64,000 nt of DNA, taken from assembly GCF_003862485.1 (NCBI RefSeq), contig NZ_RRCM01000001.1, positions 1,018,319 to 1,082,318 on the forward strand, written 5' to 3'. This document shows, piece after piece, positions 17,929-27,956 of this stretch (position 1 is its first letter; each line of letters starts with the position of its first letter). A program made the translations under genes and the position numbers. A model generated the notes under the pieces. It searched no databases, was not told the DNA's origin, and saw only the letters and a list, made by a program, of their open reading frames with translations. This DNA is from Lachnoanaerobaculum orale (GTDB lineage Bacteria > Bacillota > Clostridia > Lachnospirales > Lachnospiraceae).

Positions 17929-18606
17929 ATGGAAAAATATGTAATTAATGATAGTATTTTTTTATTTCAGCTTATATGTGCCGGACTTTGTGGTACAGCT
18001 TTAGGAGTGGAACGACAGAGTAGAATGAAGTCTGCCGGAGTAAGAACACATTTCATAGTATCCGTAGCATCTGCACTTATGATGATTGTATCAAAATACG
18101 GTTTTTTAGATGTTATCTCGATTGAAGGTGCAAGTGTGGATATATCCAGAGTTGCAGCAGGAATTATATCAGGCATAGGCATACTTGGAGGAGGATTGAT
18201 TTTCATCAGCAAACAAGGGCTTGTTCGAGGTATGACAACAGCTGCCGGAATATGGATGACAGTAGGCATTGGTATGGCTATAGGTGCAAGAATGTATGTA
18301 CTGGGTTTTGAAGGTACAATCCTTATACTTTTTATGCAGTGCTTATTCCATAGAAAACTCGAAATACTAAAAGATCCGTTAAGAGCAAAGGTAATGTTTT
18401 CAATTGGAGACAGAAAAGAAGATGTAGAAACAGTAGTTCATAAGCTTGAGGCTATGGGTATTGAAGTAAGTATGATAAAGGTTGAAAGAAAGGGAGATAA
18501 AAACTTTCAAATGAAATGTGAAACTGTACTTCCAAGAAATATGGAAAGAGGCAATTTTACAAAAAAAATTGTGGGAATAGAAAATTTGTTGTCATATGAG
18601 GTTTAG
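17929..18606 (+). CDS. MgtC/SapB family membrane protein
   Basis: Residues 1-140 hold four or five membrane helices with the MgtC signatures GLCGTALGVERQSRMKSAG-type and GIGILGGGLIF. The remaining 80 residues form a soluble ACT-like tail. MgtC proteins are linked to growth at low magnesium and to control of phosphate uptake and ATP synthase in other bacteria. Here it is the last gene of the importer/phosphoesterase operon and starts 17 nt after the previous stop. A link to phosphate released by the hydrolases is plausible but inferred. Confidence 0.88.
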   Translation: MEKYVINDSIFLFQLICAGLCGTALGVERQSRMKSAGVRTHFIVSVASALMMIVSKYGFLDVISIEGASVDISRVAAGIISGIGILGGGLIFISKQGLVRGMTTAAGIWMTVGIGMAIGARMYVLGFEGTILILFMQCLFHRKLEILKDPLRAKVMFSIGDRKEDVETVVHKLEAMGIEVSMIKVERKGDKNFQMKCETVLPRNMERGNFTKKIVGIENLLSYEV

Positions 18607-18747
18607 AAACAAAAATCTTTAATGATGTAATAGATGTTATAGGATTACAGAAAATGAAAAAATAAGATGTTGAAATCTAAAATTTAATATGTTAGACTGA
18701 AAGAGGCAAATGAAGTTAAGATATGTAGTCGTAACAGTGCTACAGCG

Positions 18748-18784
18748 AAAAAGCCACGAGCTCGTATCTCGTGGCTTTTTCTTT
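18748..18784 (+). terminator. Strong terminator ending the importer operon
   Basis: AAAAAGCCACGAG pairs perfectly over 13 bp with CTCGTGGCTTTTT around a 7-nt loop. It lies 140 bases after mgtC; nothing else is seen between. Confidence 0.9.
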
Positions 18785-18886
18785 TCCGTTTTGGCAAGGT
18801 GGCTTAAACCTTAGAATTGTCATTGATATAAGAAATTGTATATTATTGTTGCACTTTATTTGCTATTTACAAATGAATGGAGTAAA

Positions 18887-20257
18887 ATGAATTTTCATAT
18901 AATAAAAAGCATTGCCAAAGGATCTATAGCCGAGGAGCTGGAAATAGAGCCGGGAGATAAGCTTATATCTATCGACGGCAATGAAATAAAAGATGTATTA
19001 GATTATAGATATTATATAAATGCCGAAGAGTTCACCATGGTGATTGAAAAGGCAAATGGTGAAGAGTGGGAGCTGGATATTGAAAATGACTATGAAGATA
19101 TAGGGCTTGAATTTGATGATGGACTTATGAGTGATTATAAGTCCTGTACCAACAACTGTATTTTTTGCTTTATAGATCAGATGCCGAAAGGAATGAGAGA
19201 GACACTTTATTTTAAGGATGACGACTCAAGATTATCATTTTTACAGGGCAATTATGTAACACTCACAAATATGAAGGATGCGGATATAGACAGAATAATA
19301 AGATTTAATCTGGCACCTATAAATATATCCGTACATACTACAAACCCAGAACTTAGAAAAAAGATGCTTCACAACCGCTTTGCAGGTGAGTCTCTAAAGT
19401 ATATAGATAAGCTTTATGAGAAGAATGTACCTATGAACGGGCAGGTGGTTATGTGTCCGGGGTATAATGACGGTGAAGAGCTTAGGCGTACACTTAATGA
19501 TTTATTAAAATATGCCCCTACAATGGAGAGCGTATCCGTAGTGCCGGTAGGTATTACAAAGTTTAGAGACGATTTACCGAGACTGACCTTGGTAGATAAG
19601 GAAAAGGCCAAAGAGACTATCAATATAATAGAAGAAATCCAACAAAAGGCGATAAAAAAGTGCGGAATGCATTTTGCACAGGCAAGTGATGAGTTTTATC
19701 TGATAGCAGGAAGGCAGATGCCATCTGAAGATACTTATGACGGCTATATACAGCTTGAAAACGGTGTAGGTATGTTAAGACTTCTAAGTGAAGAGGTAAG
19801 AGATGCTGTAGAGACATTGAAAGTTTCGAAAGCCGATATAAAAAAAGAAGAAGTTATAAGTATTGCCACGGCCATATTGCCGGCGCACTCTATGGAAGAA
19901 CTTTTAAAGGAGATAGAAGAAAAATTTCCAAGCAAAAAGATCAATCTCTATGTTATAAGGAATGATTTTTTCGGTGAGAGAATTACAGTGGCCGGGCTTT
20001 TGACAGGAGTTGATATCATAAATCAGCTGAAAGGTAAAGAACTTGGTGACAGACTTTTGTTATCTGTAAATATGTTCAGAAGCGGTGAAGAAGTATTGCT
20101 TGACGATTTGACAAGAAGTGATATCGAAAGAGAGCTGGACACAAAGACGGTAATAGTAGGTCAGTCAGGCTATGACCTTGTAAATGCCATAGTATCTGAT
20201 AATTATATAGAAGAAAATGCCTATAAGGCATATGAAAAAGGAGTTAAAAATGAGTAA
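18887..20257 (+). CDS. DUF512 family protein (PDZ plus radical-SAM-like)
   Basis: The protein starts with a PDZ-like domain (about 1-75; [19 protein letters not shown]) and continues with a Cys cluster [20 protein letters not shown] typical of the radical-SAM-like Fe-S region in this family. The C-terminal part is DUF512 ([16 protein letters not shown]). Homologues are widespread in Clostridia and usually lie beside der; the function is unknown. ATG 18887 with GGAG upstream is chosen over an in-frame start at 18836 because homology begins there. It overlaps der by 8 nt. Confidence 0.85.
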   Translation: MNFHIIKSIAKGSIAEELEIEPGDKLISIDGNEIKDVLDYRYYINAEEFTMVIEKANGEEWELDIENDYEDIGLEFDDGLMSDYKSCTNNCIFCFIDQMPKGMRETLYFKDDDSRLSFLQGNYVTLTNMKDADIDRIIRFNLAPINISVHTTNPELRKKMLHNRFAGESLKYIDKLYEKNVPMNGQVVMCPGYNDGEELRRTLNDLLKYAPTMESVSVVPVGITKFRDDLPRLTLVDKEKAKETINIIEEIQQKAIKKCGMHFAQASDEFYLIAGRQMPSEDTYDGYIQLENGVGMLRLLSEEVRDAVETLKVSKADIKKEEVISIATAILPAHSMEELLKEIEEKFPSKKINLYVIRNDFFGERITVAGLLTGVDIINQLKGKELGDRLLLSVNMFRSGEEVLLDDLTRSDIERELDTKTVIVGQSGYDLVNAIVSDNYIEENAYKAYEKGVKNE

Positions 20258-21581
20258 ACCCGTAGTTGCCATCATAGGTAGACCGAATGTAGGAAAGTCT
20301 ACATTGTTTAACGCCATAGCAGGGGAGCCGATTTCCATAGTTAAGGATACCCCGGGAGTAACCAGAGACAGGATTTATGCGGATTGTACATGGCTTAATA
20401 TGAATTTTACATTGATTGATACAGGCGGAATCGAGCCTGACAGCAGTGATGTTATACTTTCACAGATGAGAGAACAGGCCGAGATAGCTATTGAGACGGC
20501 GGATGTGATTGTATTTATTACAGATGTGCGCCAAGGTCTTGTGGATTCGGATTCCAAAGTCTGTGATATGCTAAGAAAGTCAAGAAAACCTGTTGTACTT
20601 GCGGTAAACAAGGTTGACTCCATGGCTAAGTTCGGAAATGATGTGTACGAATTTTACAACTTAGGTATCGGAGACCCGATACCTGTATCTGCAGCGTCAA
20701 GGCTTGGAATTGGTGATTTGCTTGAGGCTGTGGCTTCACACTTTAAAAATAAGGACACCGAAGATGAGGAAGATGATGACAGACCTAGAATTGCAATAGT
20801 CGGAAAGCCGAATGTAGGTAAATCATCTATTATCAACAGACTTACAGGTCAAAACAGAGTAATAGTATCCGATATTGCAGGTACAACGAGAGATGCTATA
20901 GATACTGTAGTTGTAAATAACAAGCAGGAATATGTATTTATTGATACGGCAGGTCTTAGAAGAAAATCAAAGGTAAAAGAGGATATTGAAAGATATTCAA
21001 TAATCAGAACTGTAACTGCTGTAGACAGAGCGGATGTTGTAGTACTTGTTATTGATGCAAGTGAAGGTGTTACCGAACAGGATGCAAAGATTGCAGGTAT
21101 TGCACATGACAGAGGCAAGGGCATAATAGTTGCGGTAAATAAGTGGGATTTGATTGAAAAAAATAATAAGACTATTTATGAATATACCAATGACATAAAG
21201 AGAATACTTTCATTTATGCCATATGCGGAGTTTATCTTTATATCGGCGTTAAGCGGTCAAAGACTGCAAAAGCTCTTTGAGCTTATTGATATTGTAAGAG
21301 AGAATCAGACTCTCAGAATACAGACAGGTGTGTTAAACGAGATTATCTCCGAAGCTACGGTAATGCAGCAGCCGCCTTCAGACAAGGGCAAGAGATTAAA
21401 GATTTTCTATGCTACACAGGTAGCTGTAAAGCCGCCTACATTTGTTATATTTGTCAATATAAAGCAGCTTATGCATTTCTCATATCAAAGATATTTGGAA
21501 AACAAGATAAGAGAGGCATTTGGATTTAAGGGTACATCTATCAGATTTATTATCAGAGAGAGAAAAGAGGACAACAAGTAA
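20250..21581 (+). CDS. der: Ribosome-associated GTPase Der
   Basis: Two tandem GTPase domains are present: [12 protein letters not shown] and NKVD in the first, [13 protein letters not shown] and NKWD in the second, followed by a KH-like C-terminal domain. Der (EngA) assists assembly of the 50S subunit. The length of 443 residues is normal. ATG 20250, 8 nt after AAGGAG, is used instead of an upstream in-frame start at 20217 because the protein begins [13 protein letters not shown] as in orthologues. The start lies inside the end of the DUF512 gene, and the stop overlaps plsY by one base, so the genes are translationally coupled. Confidence 0.96.
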   Translation: MSKPVVAIIGRPNVGKSTLFNAIAGEPISIVKDTPGVTRDRIYADCTWLNMNFTLIDTGGIEPDSSDVILSQMREQAEIAIETADVIVFITDVRQGLVDSDSKVCDMLRKSRKPVVLAVNKVDSMAKFGNDVYEFYNLGIGDPIPVSAASRLGIGDLLEAVASHFKNKDTEDEEDDDRPRIAIVGKPNVGKSSIINRLTGQNRVIVSDIAGTTRDAIDTVVVNNKQEYVFIDTAGLRRKSKVKEDIERYSIIRTVTAVDRADVVVLVIDASEGVTEQDAKIAGIAHDRGKGIIVAVNKWDLIEKNNKTIYEYTNDIKRILSFMPYAEFIFISALSGQRLQKLFELIDIVRENQTLRIQTGVLNEIISEATVMQQPPSDKGKRLKIFYATQVAVKPPTFVIFVNIKQLMHFSYQRYLENKIREAFGFKGTSIRFIIRERKEDNK

Positions 21582-22219
21582 TGCTTAGGATTCTGCTTTT
21601 AATAATTGGATATTTTATAGGAAATATTGAAACCGGATATATATTTGGTAAAATACATAAAATGGATATCAGAAACTACGGCTCGGGAAATGCCGGAGCG
21701 ACAAATACACTCAGAGTGCTGGGAGCCAAAGCCGGCTTGGTTGTATTTTTGGGAGATTTTTGTAAGTCACTGATACCATGTTTGGTTGTAAGGTTTATCT
21801 TCAGAGATAATGTAAGCTTAAGCTATATCTATATGTTATATATCGGGCTTGGTGTGGTACTTGGGCATAACTTTCCTTTCTATCTTGGTTTTAAAGGCGG
21901 AAAGGGTGTGGCGTCTACGGCAGGCATAATAATGGCACTGGATATCAGGATAGCCGTTGTATGTCTGATAGTATTTATAATTACAGTTGCAATTACAAGA
22001 TATGTTTCACTCGGCTCTATATTTGTAATGATTATTTTGATAGGAATGTCACATTTCCTTGTCAAATTCAGCTATGGATTCGGAGAGGGAGCATCTCCTA
22101 TGGAGTTTAGACTTTTGACAGCCGCTGTAGGACTTCTTTCTATATTTATGCACAGAGCAAATATAAAGAGGCTACTTGGCGGAACTGAGAATAAAATAGG
22201 GAAAAAGGTGGAAAAATGA
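21581..22219 (+). CDS. plsY: Glycerol-3-phosphate acyltransferase PlsY
   Basis: PlsY transfers an acyl group from acyl phosphate to sn-glycerol 3-phosphate, the first step of phospholipid synthesis in most Gram-positives. It has about five membrane helices and the three family motifs: GSGNAGATNTLR, GHNFPFYLGFKGGKGVA and the C-terminal MHRANIKRL. The start shares a base with the der stop, and the stop overlaps gpsA by four, so der, plsY and gpsA form one coupled unit. Confidence 0.96.
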   Translation: MLRILLLIIGYFIGNIETGYIFGKIHKMDIRNYGSGNAGATNTLRVLGAKAGLVVFLGDFCKSLIPCLVVRFIFRDNVSLSYIYMLYIGLGVVLGHNFPFYLGFKGGKGVASTAGIIMALDIRIAVVCLIVFIITVAITRYVSLGSIFVMIILIGMSHFLVKFSYGFGEGASPMEFRLLTAAVGLLSIFMHRANIKRLLGGTENKIGKKVEK

Positions 22220-23211
22220 AAACAGCTGTTATTGGTTCAGGTACTTGGGGTATGGCCCTTGCCAGACTTTTATTTGACAACGGTCATGAAGTTAAGGTGT
22301 GGTCAGCTATTGAGAGCGAATTAAAGGAACTTAGAGAAAAACGTACGCATAAAAATCTGCCCGGGATTATCTTTGATGAGGGGATAGTGTTTGAAGGTAA
22401 TTTAGAGAAAGCTATGGAGAATGCAGATATCTGTGTGCTTTCAGTTCCTTCTATTTTCACAAGAGCTACAGCAAAGAAAATGGCACCGTTTTATAAAGAA
22501 GATCAAATCATTGTAAATGTTGCAAAGGGTATTGAAGAAAATACTCTTGAAATACTTACAGAGCAGATTTTGGATGAGATAAAGAATGCCAATGTTGCGG
22601 TACTTTCAGGCCCTAGCCATGCCGAGGAGGTTGTAAGGCTTCTTCCTACCACATGTGTGGCAGGTGCAAAGGATATGGAGACCGCAAAACTTATCCAGTC
22701 AACATTTATGAGTCCGGTGTTCAGAGTCTATACTTCTACAGATATGCTTGGAATAGAGCTTGGAGGTTCGCTAAAGAATGTCATAGCACTGGCGGCAGGT
22801 ATATCTGACGGACTCGGATATGGAGATAATGCCAAAGCGGCACTTATTACCAGAGGAATAGTGGAAATAAGCAGGCTGGGCATTGCAATGGGTGCAAATA
22901 TAGAGACATTCTACGGGCTTTCAGGTATCGGAGATTTGATAGTGACCTGTGCAAGTAAGCACAGCAGAAACAGAAAAGCCGGTATGCTTATGGGACAGGG
23001 AATGAGTATGGATGAGGCCATGAAGGAAGTTGCCATGGTGGTTGAGGGCGTTTATTCGGCCAAGGCAGCCAAGGCTCTTGCAAATAAATATAATATCTGT
23101 ATGCCTATAGTGGATGAGGTAAATGCCGTACTCTTTGAGAACAAAGATCCGAAACAGGCGGTGGATGCTCTGATGCTTAGGGATAAGGCAGTAGAAAAGA
23201 TTGGAATATAA
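22216..23211 (+). CDS. gpsA: NAD(P)-dependent glycerol-3-phosphate dehydrogenase
   Basis: GpsA makes sn-glycerol 3-phosphate from dihydroxyacetone phosphate, the substrate of PlsY encoded just upstream. The Rossmann motif [13 protein letters not shown] is at the N-terminus, SGPSHAEEV and [15 protein letters not shown] follow, and [12 protein letters not shown] is the C-terminal substrate motif. The length of 331 residues is typical. AAGGTGG precedes the ATG, which overlaps plsY. Confidence 0.96.
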   Translation: MKTAVIGSGTWGMALARLLFDNGHEVKVWSAIESELKELREKRTHKNLPGIIFDEGIVFEGNLEKAMENADICVLSVPSIFTRATAKKMAPFYKEDQIIVNVAKGIEENTLEILTEQILDEIKNANVAVLSGPSHAEEVVRLLPTTCVAGAKDMETAKLIQSTFMSPVFRVYTSTDMLGIELGGSLKNVIALAAGISDGLGYGDNAKAALITRGIVEISRLGIAMGANIETFYGLSGIGDLIVTCASKHSRNRKAGMLMGQGMSMDEAMKEVAMVVEGVYSAKAAKALANKYNICMPIVDEVNAVLFENKDPKQAVDALMLRDKAVEKIGI

Positions 23212-23212
23212 T

Positions 23213-25906
23213 ATGAACACAAATATTGAATATATGGCCACTCACAAGGTTGAGGACATAAAAGAATATTTGAATATAAATTTAAATGGACTGACTGAAG
23301 AAGAGGTGGATGAGAGCAGAGATAAATACGGCTCAAATAAGGTAAAAAAAGAGAAGAAAAAATCCATTGTGGAAAGATTGGCCGAGGCATTTATAAATCC
23401 TTTTACGGTGGTGCTTATATGCCTTGCTGTAGTTTCCACAGTTACAGATATTATATTTCCTATACTTCATATGTTCGGAAATACAAAAAAGGACTTCAAT
23501 CCTGTAACGGTTATTATAATACTGACAATGGTATTTGTATCGGGTGTGTTAAGGTTTATTCAGGAGAGCAGAAGCGGTGATGCTGCAGCTAAGCTTTTAG
23601 CTATGATTACCACCACCTGTACGGTTACAAGACAGAATAAAAGTCATATAGAGATACCGCTTGATGAAGTGGTGGTAGGGGATATTGTATATCTTTCAGC
23701 CGGAGATATGATACCTGCAGATGTTAGGATAATAGAAGCAAAGGATTTATTTGTAAGCCAGTCAAGTCTTAGCGGTGAGAGTGAGCCTATTGAAAAGCTG
23801 GCAGCCGTATGTGAGAAAAAAGACAATATCACAGAGTATACAAATATAGCTTTTATGGGCAGCAATGTCATATCGGGAAGTGCTGCTGCGATAGTTGTAT
23901 CTGTAGGAGACAACACACTTTTCGGTTCTATGACATCGGCAATAGCCACGGAGTCTGTGGAGACCAACTTTACAAAGGGCGTAAATGCCGTTTCATGGGT
24001 ACTTATAAGATTTATGCTTGTAATGGTGCCTTTAGTGTTTGTAATTAACGGTGTTACAAAAGGAAACTGGATTTCGGCATTTTTGTTTGCAATATCCATT
24101 GCAGTGGGGCTTACTCCTGAGATGCTTCCTATGATTGTAACAAGCTGTCTTGCAAAAGGTGCTGTATCAATGAGCAAGAAGCAGACTATTGTAAAGAATT
24201 TGAATTCAATACAAAATTTCGGTGCTATGGATATTTTGTGTACGGATAAGACCGGGACCTTGACACAGGACAGAGTGGTACTTGAATATCACCTTAATAT
24301 AAAAGGAGATGAGGACTCAAGAGTACTTAGATACGGTTATCTTAACAGCTATTTTCAGACAGGTTATAAAAATCTTATGGACCTTGCCATCATTCAAAGG
24401 ACTGAGGAAGAGGAGGCAAACGACTCACAGCTTCTTGACTTGTCTGAAAACTATAAAAAGATTGACGAGATACCGTTTGACTTTGGTAGAAGAAGACTTA
24501 CAACAGTGGTACAAAATCACGCAGGCACAATAAAGATGGTTACAAAGGGTGCTGTTGAAGAGATGCTTGCCGTATGCTCATATGCCGAGTACAACGGAAA
24601 TGTGGAACCTATTACAAACGACTTCAGAAAAAAGATCCTTGATACGGTGGATGATCTTAATGTAAAGGGATTCCGTGTACTTGCGATTGCAAGAAAAGAT
24701 ATAGAAAAACAAAGCTGCAGTGTGGATGATGAATGTGAGATGATACTTATGGGGTATCTTGCATTTTTGGATCCGCCGAAGGAGTCGGCTGCAGGTGCAA
24801 TAAAGGCATTAAGAGAACATGGTGTCAGAACAAAGATTCTTACAGGAGATAATGAAAAGGTTACAAAAACCATATGTAATCAGGTAGGTCTTGAAGTAAA
24901 AAATATGCTGCTTGGCGGTGATATCGAAAAGATGGATGATGAGGAGCTTAAGAAAGTGGCCGAGGTAACGGACGTCTTTGCAAAGCTCACTCCAAGTCAG
25001 AAATCAAGAGTGGTATCGGTACTTAGAGAAAACGGACATACTGTAGGATTTATGGGTGACGGTATCAATGATGCTGCGGCTATGAAAGTGGCGGATATAG
25101 GTATCTCTGTAGATACTGCAGTGGATGTGGCCAAGGAGTCTGCAGATATTATACTTCTTGAAAAAGACCTTATGGTCTTGGAGTCGGGAATCATAGAGGG
25201 ACGAAAGACCTTTGCAAATATGATAAAGTATATCAAGATGACCGCATCGTCAAACTTTGGAAATATGTTTTCCGTGCTGGGTGCTTCAGCACTTTTACCT
25301 TTCCTGCCTATGGAGAGTATGCACCTTATTTTGCTGAATCTTATATATGATTCATGTTGCAGTGCAATTCCTTGGGACAATGTGGACGAGGAGTTTATCA
25401 AGTTGCCGAAGAAGTGGGACGCTTCAAGTATCGGTAAGTTTATGGTATGGATAGGGCCTACAAGTTCAATTTTTGACTTTATGACATTTGCATTTATGTA
25501 CTTTGTGTTCTGCCCTCATTTTGTAAGTCACGGAGTTACATATAATAATCTTGCCGGTCATTTTAGCGGTGATGAACTCAACCGTATAAGAGCTTCCTAT
25601 GTGGCAATGTTTCAGGCAGGCTGGTTTGTCGAGTCCATGTGGAGCCAATCACTGGTTATACATATGATTCGTACTATGAAGTTACCTTTTATACAAAGTA
25701 GAGCATCGGCTCCGCTTACAATGCTTAATTTCTTCGGAATCATAGTCATTACAATAATACCGTTTACTGTGTTAGGTAAGGCGATAGGGTTTGTTTCATT
25801 GCCTTTATCATTCTTTTTATATCTTATACCATGTGTATTAGCATATATGATACTTGTTACGGCGGTAAAAAAGGCTTATATTCGCTACCACAAAGAGTGG
25901 CTGTAG
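23213..25906 (+). CDS. mgtA: Magnesium-transporting P-type ATPase
   Basis: The phosphorylated aspartate is D345 in DKTGTLT, the actuator motif is SLSGESEP, and the hinge is [10 protein letters not shown]. The stretch [20 protein letters not shown] and the loop [19 protein letters not shown] are characteristic of the MgtA/MgtB class (P3B). About ten membrane helices fit. ATG 23213, two bases after the gpsA stop, is preferred to an in-frame TTG at 23201. No Mg-sensing leader is seen because the gene sits directly behind gpsA. Expected to import Mg2+. Confidence 0.9.
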   Translation: MNTNIEYMATHKVEDIKEYLNINLNGLTEEEVDESRDKYGSNKVKKEKKKSIVERLAEAFINPFTVVLICLAVVSTVTDIIFPILHMFGNTKKDFNPVTVIIILTMVFVSGVLRFIQESRSGDAAAKLLAMITTTCTVTRQNKSHIEIPLDEVVVGDIVYLSAGDMIPADVRIIEAKDLFVSQSSLSGESEPIEKLAAVCEKKDNITEYTNIAFMGSNVISGSAAAIVVSVGDNTLFGSMTSAIATESVETNFTKGVNAVSWVLIRFMLVMVPLVFVINGVTKGNWISAFLFAISIAVGLTPEMLPMIVTSCLAKGAVSMSKKQTIVKNLNSIQNFGAMDILCTDKTGTLTQDRVVLEYHLNIKGDEDSRVLRYGYLNSYFQTGYKNLMDLAIIQRTEEEEANDSQLLDLSENYKKIDEIPFDFGRRRLTTVVQNHAGTIKMVTKGAVEEMLAVCSYAEYNGNVEPITNDFRKKILDTVDDLNVKGFRVLAIARKDIEKQSCSVDDECEMILMGYLAFLDPPKESAAGAIKALREHGVRTKILTGDNEKVTKTICNQVGLEVKNMLLGGDIEKMDDEELKKVAEVTDVFAKLTPSQKSRVVSVLRENGHTVGFMGDGINDAAAMKVADIGISVDTAVDVAKESADIILLEKDLMVLESGIIEGRKTFANMIKYIKMTASSNFGNMFSVLGASALLPFLPMESMHLILLNLIYDSCCSAIPWDNVDEEFIKLPKKWDASSIGKFMVWIGPTSSIFDFMTFAFMYFVFCPHFVSHGVTYNNLAGHFSGDELNRIRASYVAMFQAGWFVESMWSQSLVIHMIRTMKLPFIQSRASAPLTMLNFFGIIVITIIPFTVLGKAIGFVSLPLSFFLYLIPCVLAYMILVTAVKKAYIRYHKEWL

Positions 25907-25928
25907 CAGTGAATAAAGCCCATATAAT

Positions 25929-27671
25929 TTATTTTTGTTGCAGATTCGCCTTCGGTGTGGCTACCATTGACCAGTTGGAGTGGTAGATTACAAATCCGGG
26001 AGCGGCACCTGCAACTTTTTTTATATTTTTCTTTTGGATGTAGTCAACTTCCACCTTATCCGCATCCTTTGCCTTGGAATAAAAGGCTGCAAGGGCGGCG
26101 GCTTCTTCATAAGCTCTGTCAGGAAGTTCTTCTTCATTGTTTGACTTTAAAATAACATGTGAACCGGGTATTCCCTTGGCGTGAAACCACCAGTCATTTC
26201 CTGTAGCCACCTTAAAGGTAAGTTCTTCATTTTGGTAATTGTTCTTACCTACATATATATCATATCCGTCACTTGAGATGTAGTGATAAGGATGTGAGGT
26301 AATCTTTTGCTTTTTGGCTGAGGAGTGTTTTTTGATATATCCGAAATCCACAAGCTCCTGACGAATCTGAGAAAGGCTCTCATCATCACTTGAAACCTCC
26401 AAGGCGGTTTGAATGGATTGCAGATGTTCCATATCATTTTTTGTCTTTAAAATCTCTTCGCTGAGAGCTTTTGTGGTTCTGCTGAGTTTTGCATACTTGT
26501 CATAGTATTTCTTGGCGTTTTCCTTTGCAGATTTATTTTTATCAAGCGGTATGGTGATTTCCTTATTGTCATCGTAGAAATTTTCGGTGGTAAAGGAGCT
26601 TTCACCTCCCTTTAGGCTGTAGCCGTAGGTATTTAAAAGATCACCGTACACTCTGTATATATCCTTTTTGTCGGCATCCTGAAGCTGCTTTTCCTGAAGG
26701 TCATACTTTTTGCTTGCTCTTTCAAGTGCCGTATTTACAATACGTCGTAAATCCGAACTTTTCTGTCTGTTAAGTACAAATGCTTCTCTGGATGAATAAA
26801 AATCATAAAGCATCTTGCTTACTGAGTCAAAAGATTCTTTTTTGTACTCTTTACCTTCATATGAATAAAGACTTATTGAAGAGAACTCAATCGCCTCTTC
26901 ACCTTTATATATTATATTCGGAGTAAAGTTGTGAGTATTTATATCTTCAAGGAGATTTTGTATTGTATGAAACAGGTGAGTGTACTCAAGTTCACCAAGA
27001 GATGTGGAAGGAGCCTGTGATAAAAGCGATGCTCTTAAGATTATTTCCTCAGCTATAAGCGGACTTATACCTGCAAAATTCATGTATATCGACTTTACAA
27101 GAGGGTATTCCTTTGATTTTAAAATCTCTATAAACTCTTCAAGTTCCGTATTTAACAGATCTTTTTTCTTAAGTTCTTCAGGCAGAAAATATTCTCTTCC
27201 CGGAAGTACCTCTCTTAGAGAGCTCATATTTGCGGAGATTCTTTTTATTGAATCTATTATTTTATTGTTTTCGTCTGTAAATATAATATTTGAGTGCTTA
27301 CCCATTATTTCAATATACATTCGCTTGTGGCTGAGATCGCCAAGCTCGTTTAAATGTTCAAGTTCAAAGCAAAGTATTCTCTCAAGGCCCATCTGAAATA
27401 TATTGTTTATCTTTGCCGTGCCTATATATTTTCTAAGCAACATCAAAAACGCCGGAGCCACCTTAGGAGCAGGTTTATTGACATCGGTAAGATAGACAAG
27501 CGGCAGTGAAGCGCTTGCAGATACCAAAAGCCTGTAAGTCTTTGCATTGTTCTTTATTGTAAAAATAAGCTCATTATCCTCAGGCATGGAAATCTTTGAT
27601 ATTCTTCCGCCCACAAGGTTTGTATTAAGCTCATATGTCAAGTTTGATATGACTATACCGTCAAAAGCCAT
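25929..27671 (-). CDS. rqcH: RqcH/NFACT family protein (ribosome quality control)
   Basis: The NFACT-N domain opens with MAFDGIVISNLTYEL and contains KHSNIIF; a central coiled coil (about 290-430) and a C-terminal NFACT-R domain with WWFHAKGIPGSHVIL follow. Bacterial RqcH binds stalled 50S subunits and adds alanine tails that mark the nascent chain for degradation; older annotation calls it fibronectin-binding protein. The length of 580 residues is usual. It is convergent with mgtA (22 nt apart) and divergent from the alaS unit. Confidence 0.9.
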   Translation of the reverse strand: MAFDGIVISNLTYELNTNLVGGRISKISMPEDNELIFTIKNNAKTYRLLVSASASLPLVYLTDVNKPAPKVAPAFLMLLRKYIGTAKINNIFQMGLERILCFELEHLNELGDLSHKRMYIEIMGKHSNIIFTDENNKIIDSIKRISANMSSLREVLPGREYFLPEELKKKDLLNTELEEFIEILKSKEYPLVKSIYMNFAGISPLIAEEIILRASLLSQAPSTSLGELEYTHLFHTIQNLLEDINTHNFTPNIIYKGEEAIEFSSISLYSYEGKEYKKESFDSVSKMLYDFYSSREAFVLNRQKSSDLRRIVNTALERASKKYDLQEKQLQDADKKDIYRVYGDLLNTYGYSLKGGESSFTTENFYDDNKEITIPLDKNKSAKENAKKYYDKYAKLSRTTKALSEEILKTKNDMEHLQSIQTALEVSSDDESLSQIRQELVDFGYIKKHSSAKKQKITSHPYHYISSDGYDIYVGKNNYQNEELTFKVATGNDWWFHAKGIPGSHVILKSNNEEELPDRAYEEAAALAAFYSKAKDADKVEVDYIQKKNIKKVAGAAPGFVIYHSNWSMVATPKANLQQK

Positions 27672-27745
27672 TTTGTACCTCTATTCTAAAAATAAATATA
27701 ATTATCTGTAGAACAGTATAACCTAGGAAATATAGTTCATGCAAG

Positions 27746-27774
27746 TTGAGTTTTAACGTCAACTGTGATATTAT
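27746..27774 (+). promoter_or_regulatory. Promoter for the small ORF-alaS unit
   Basis: TTGAGT, 17 nt and TATTAT lie 55 bases before the 39-residue ORF. A short inverted repeat, GTTGA and TCAAC, spans the -35 and spacer. The leader is too short for a T-box. Confidence 0.5.
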
Positions 27775-27829
27775 AAAAACAGTTTGTCTATAATTATAAG
27801 GCATTGCCTAAGAATAAGAGAGGTGTATT

Positions 27830-27949
27830 ATGGCAGTTTTTTTATCAACATTAGTAGGAAGCGTAATTAAGGCTATTATTTTTGGAATATTAGCACTAAT
27901 AGGCATCAAATTGGGCAAAAAAGCAAGTGATATGAGAAAAGGAAAGTAA
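27830..27949 (+). CDS. Small single-pass membrane protein, 39 residues
   Basis: ATG 27830 follows AGAGAGGTG by 5 nt and opens a 39-codon frame that ends 7 bases before alaS. The protein has one hydrophobic helix (about residues 8-27, GSVIKAIIFGILALIGIKLG) and a basic tail with KLGKKASDMRKGK. No function is known. The good ribosome site, proper helix and tight spacing to alaS argue that it is real; it may serve as a small inner-membrane peptide or only as a leader that couples translation of alaS. Confidence 0.65.
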   Translation: MAVFLSTLVGSVIKAIIFGILALIGIKLGKKASDMRKGK

Positions 27950-27956
27950 CAGATAT

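Noticed and set aside
18711..18815. 34-codon ORF starting at an ATG after AGAGG
   Set aside because: It runs through a perfect 13-bp intrinsic terminator, which explains the sequence better than coding.
22180..23230. Mg-sensing leader upstream of mgtA
   Set aside because: mgtA begins two bases after gpsA, leaving no leader.
27675..27829. T-box riboswitch before alaS
   Set aside because: Only about 50 bases separate the promoter from the first ORF; there is no specifier stem, T-box sequence or terminator.
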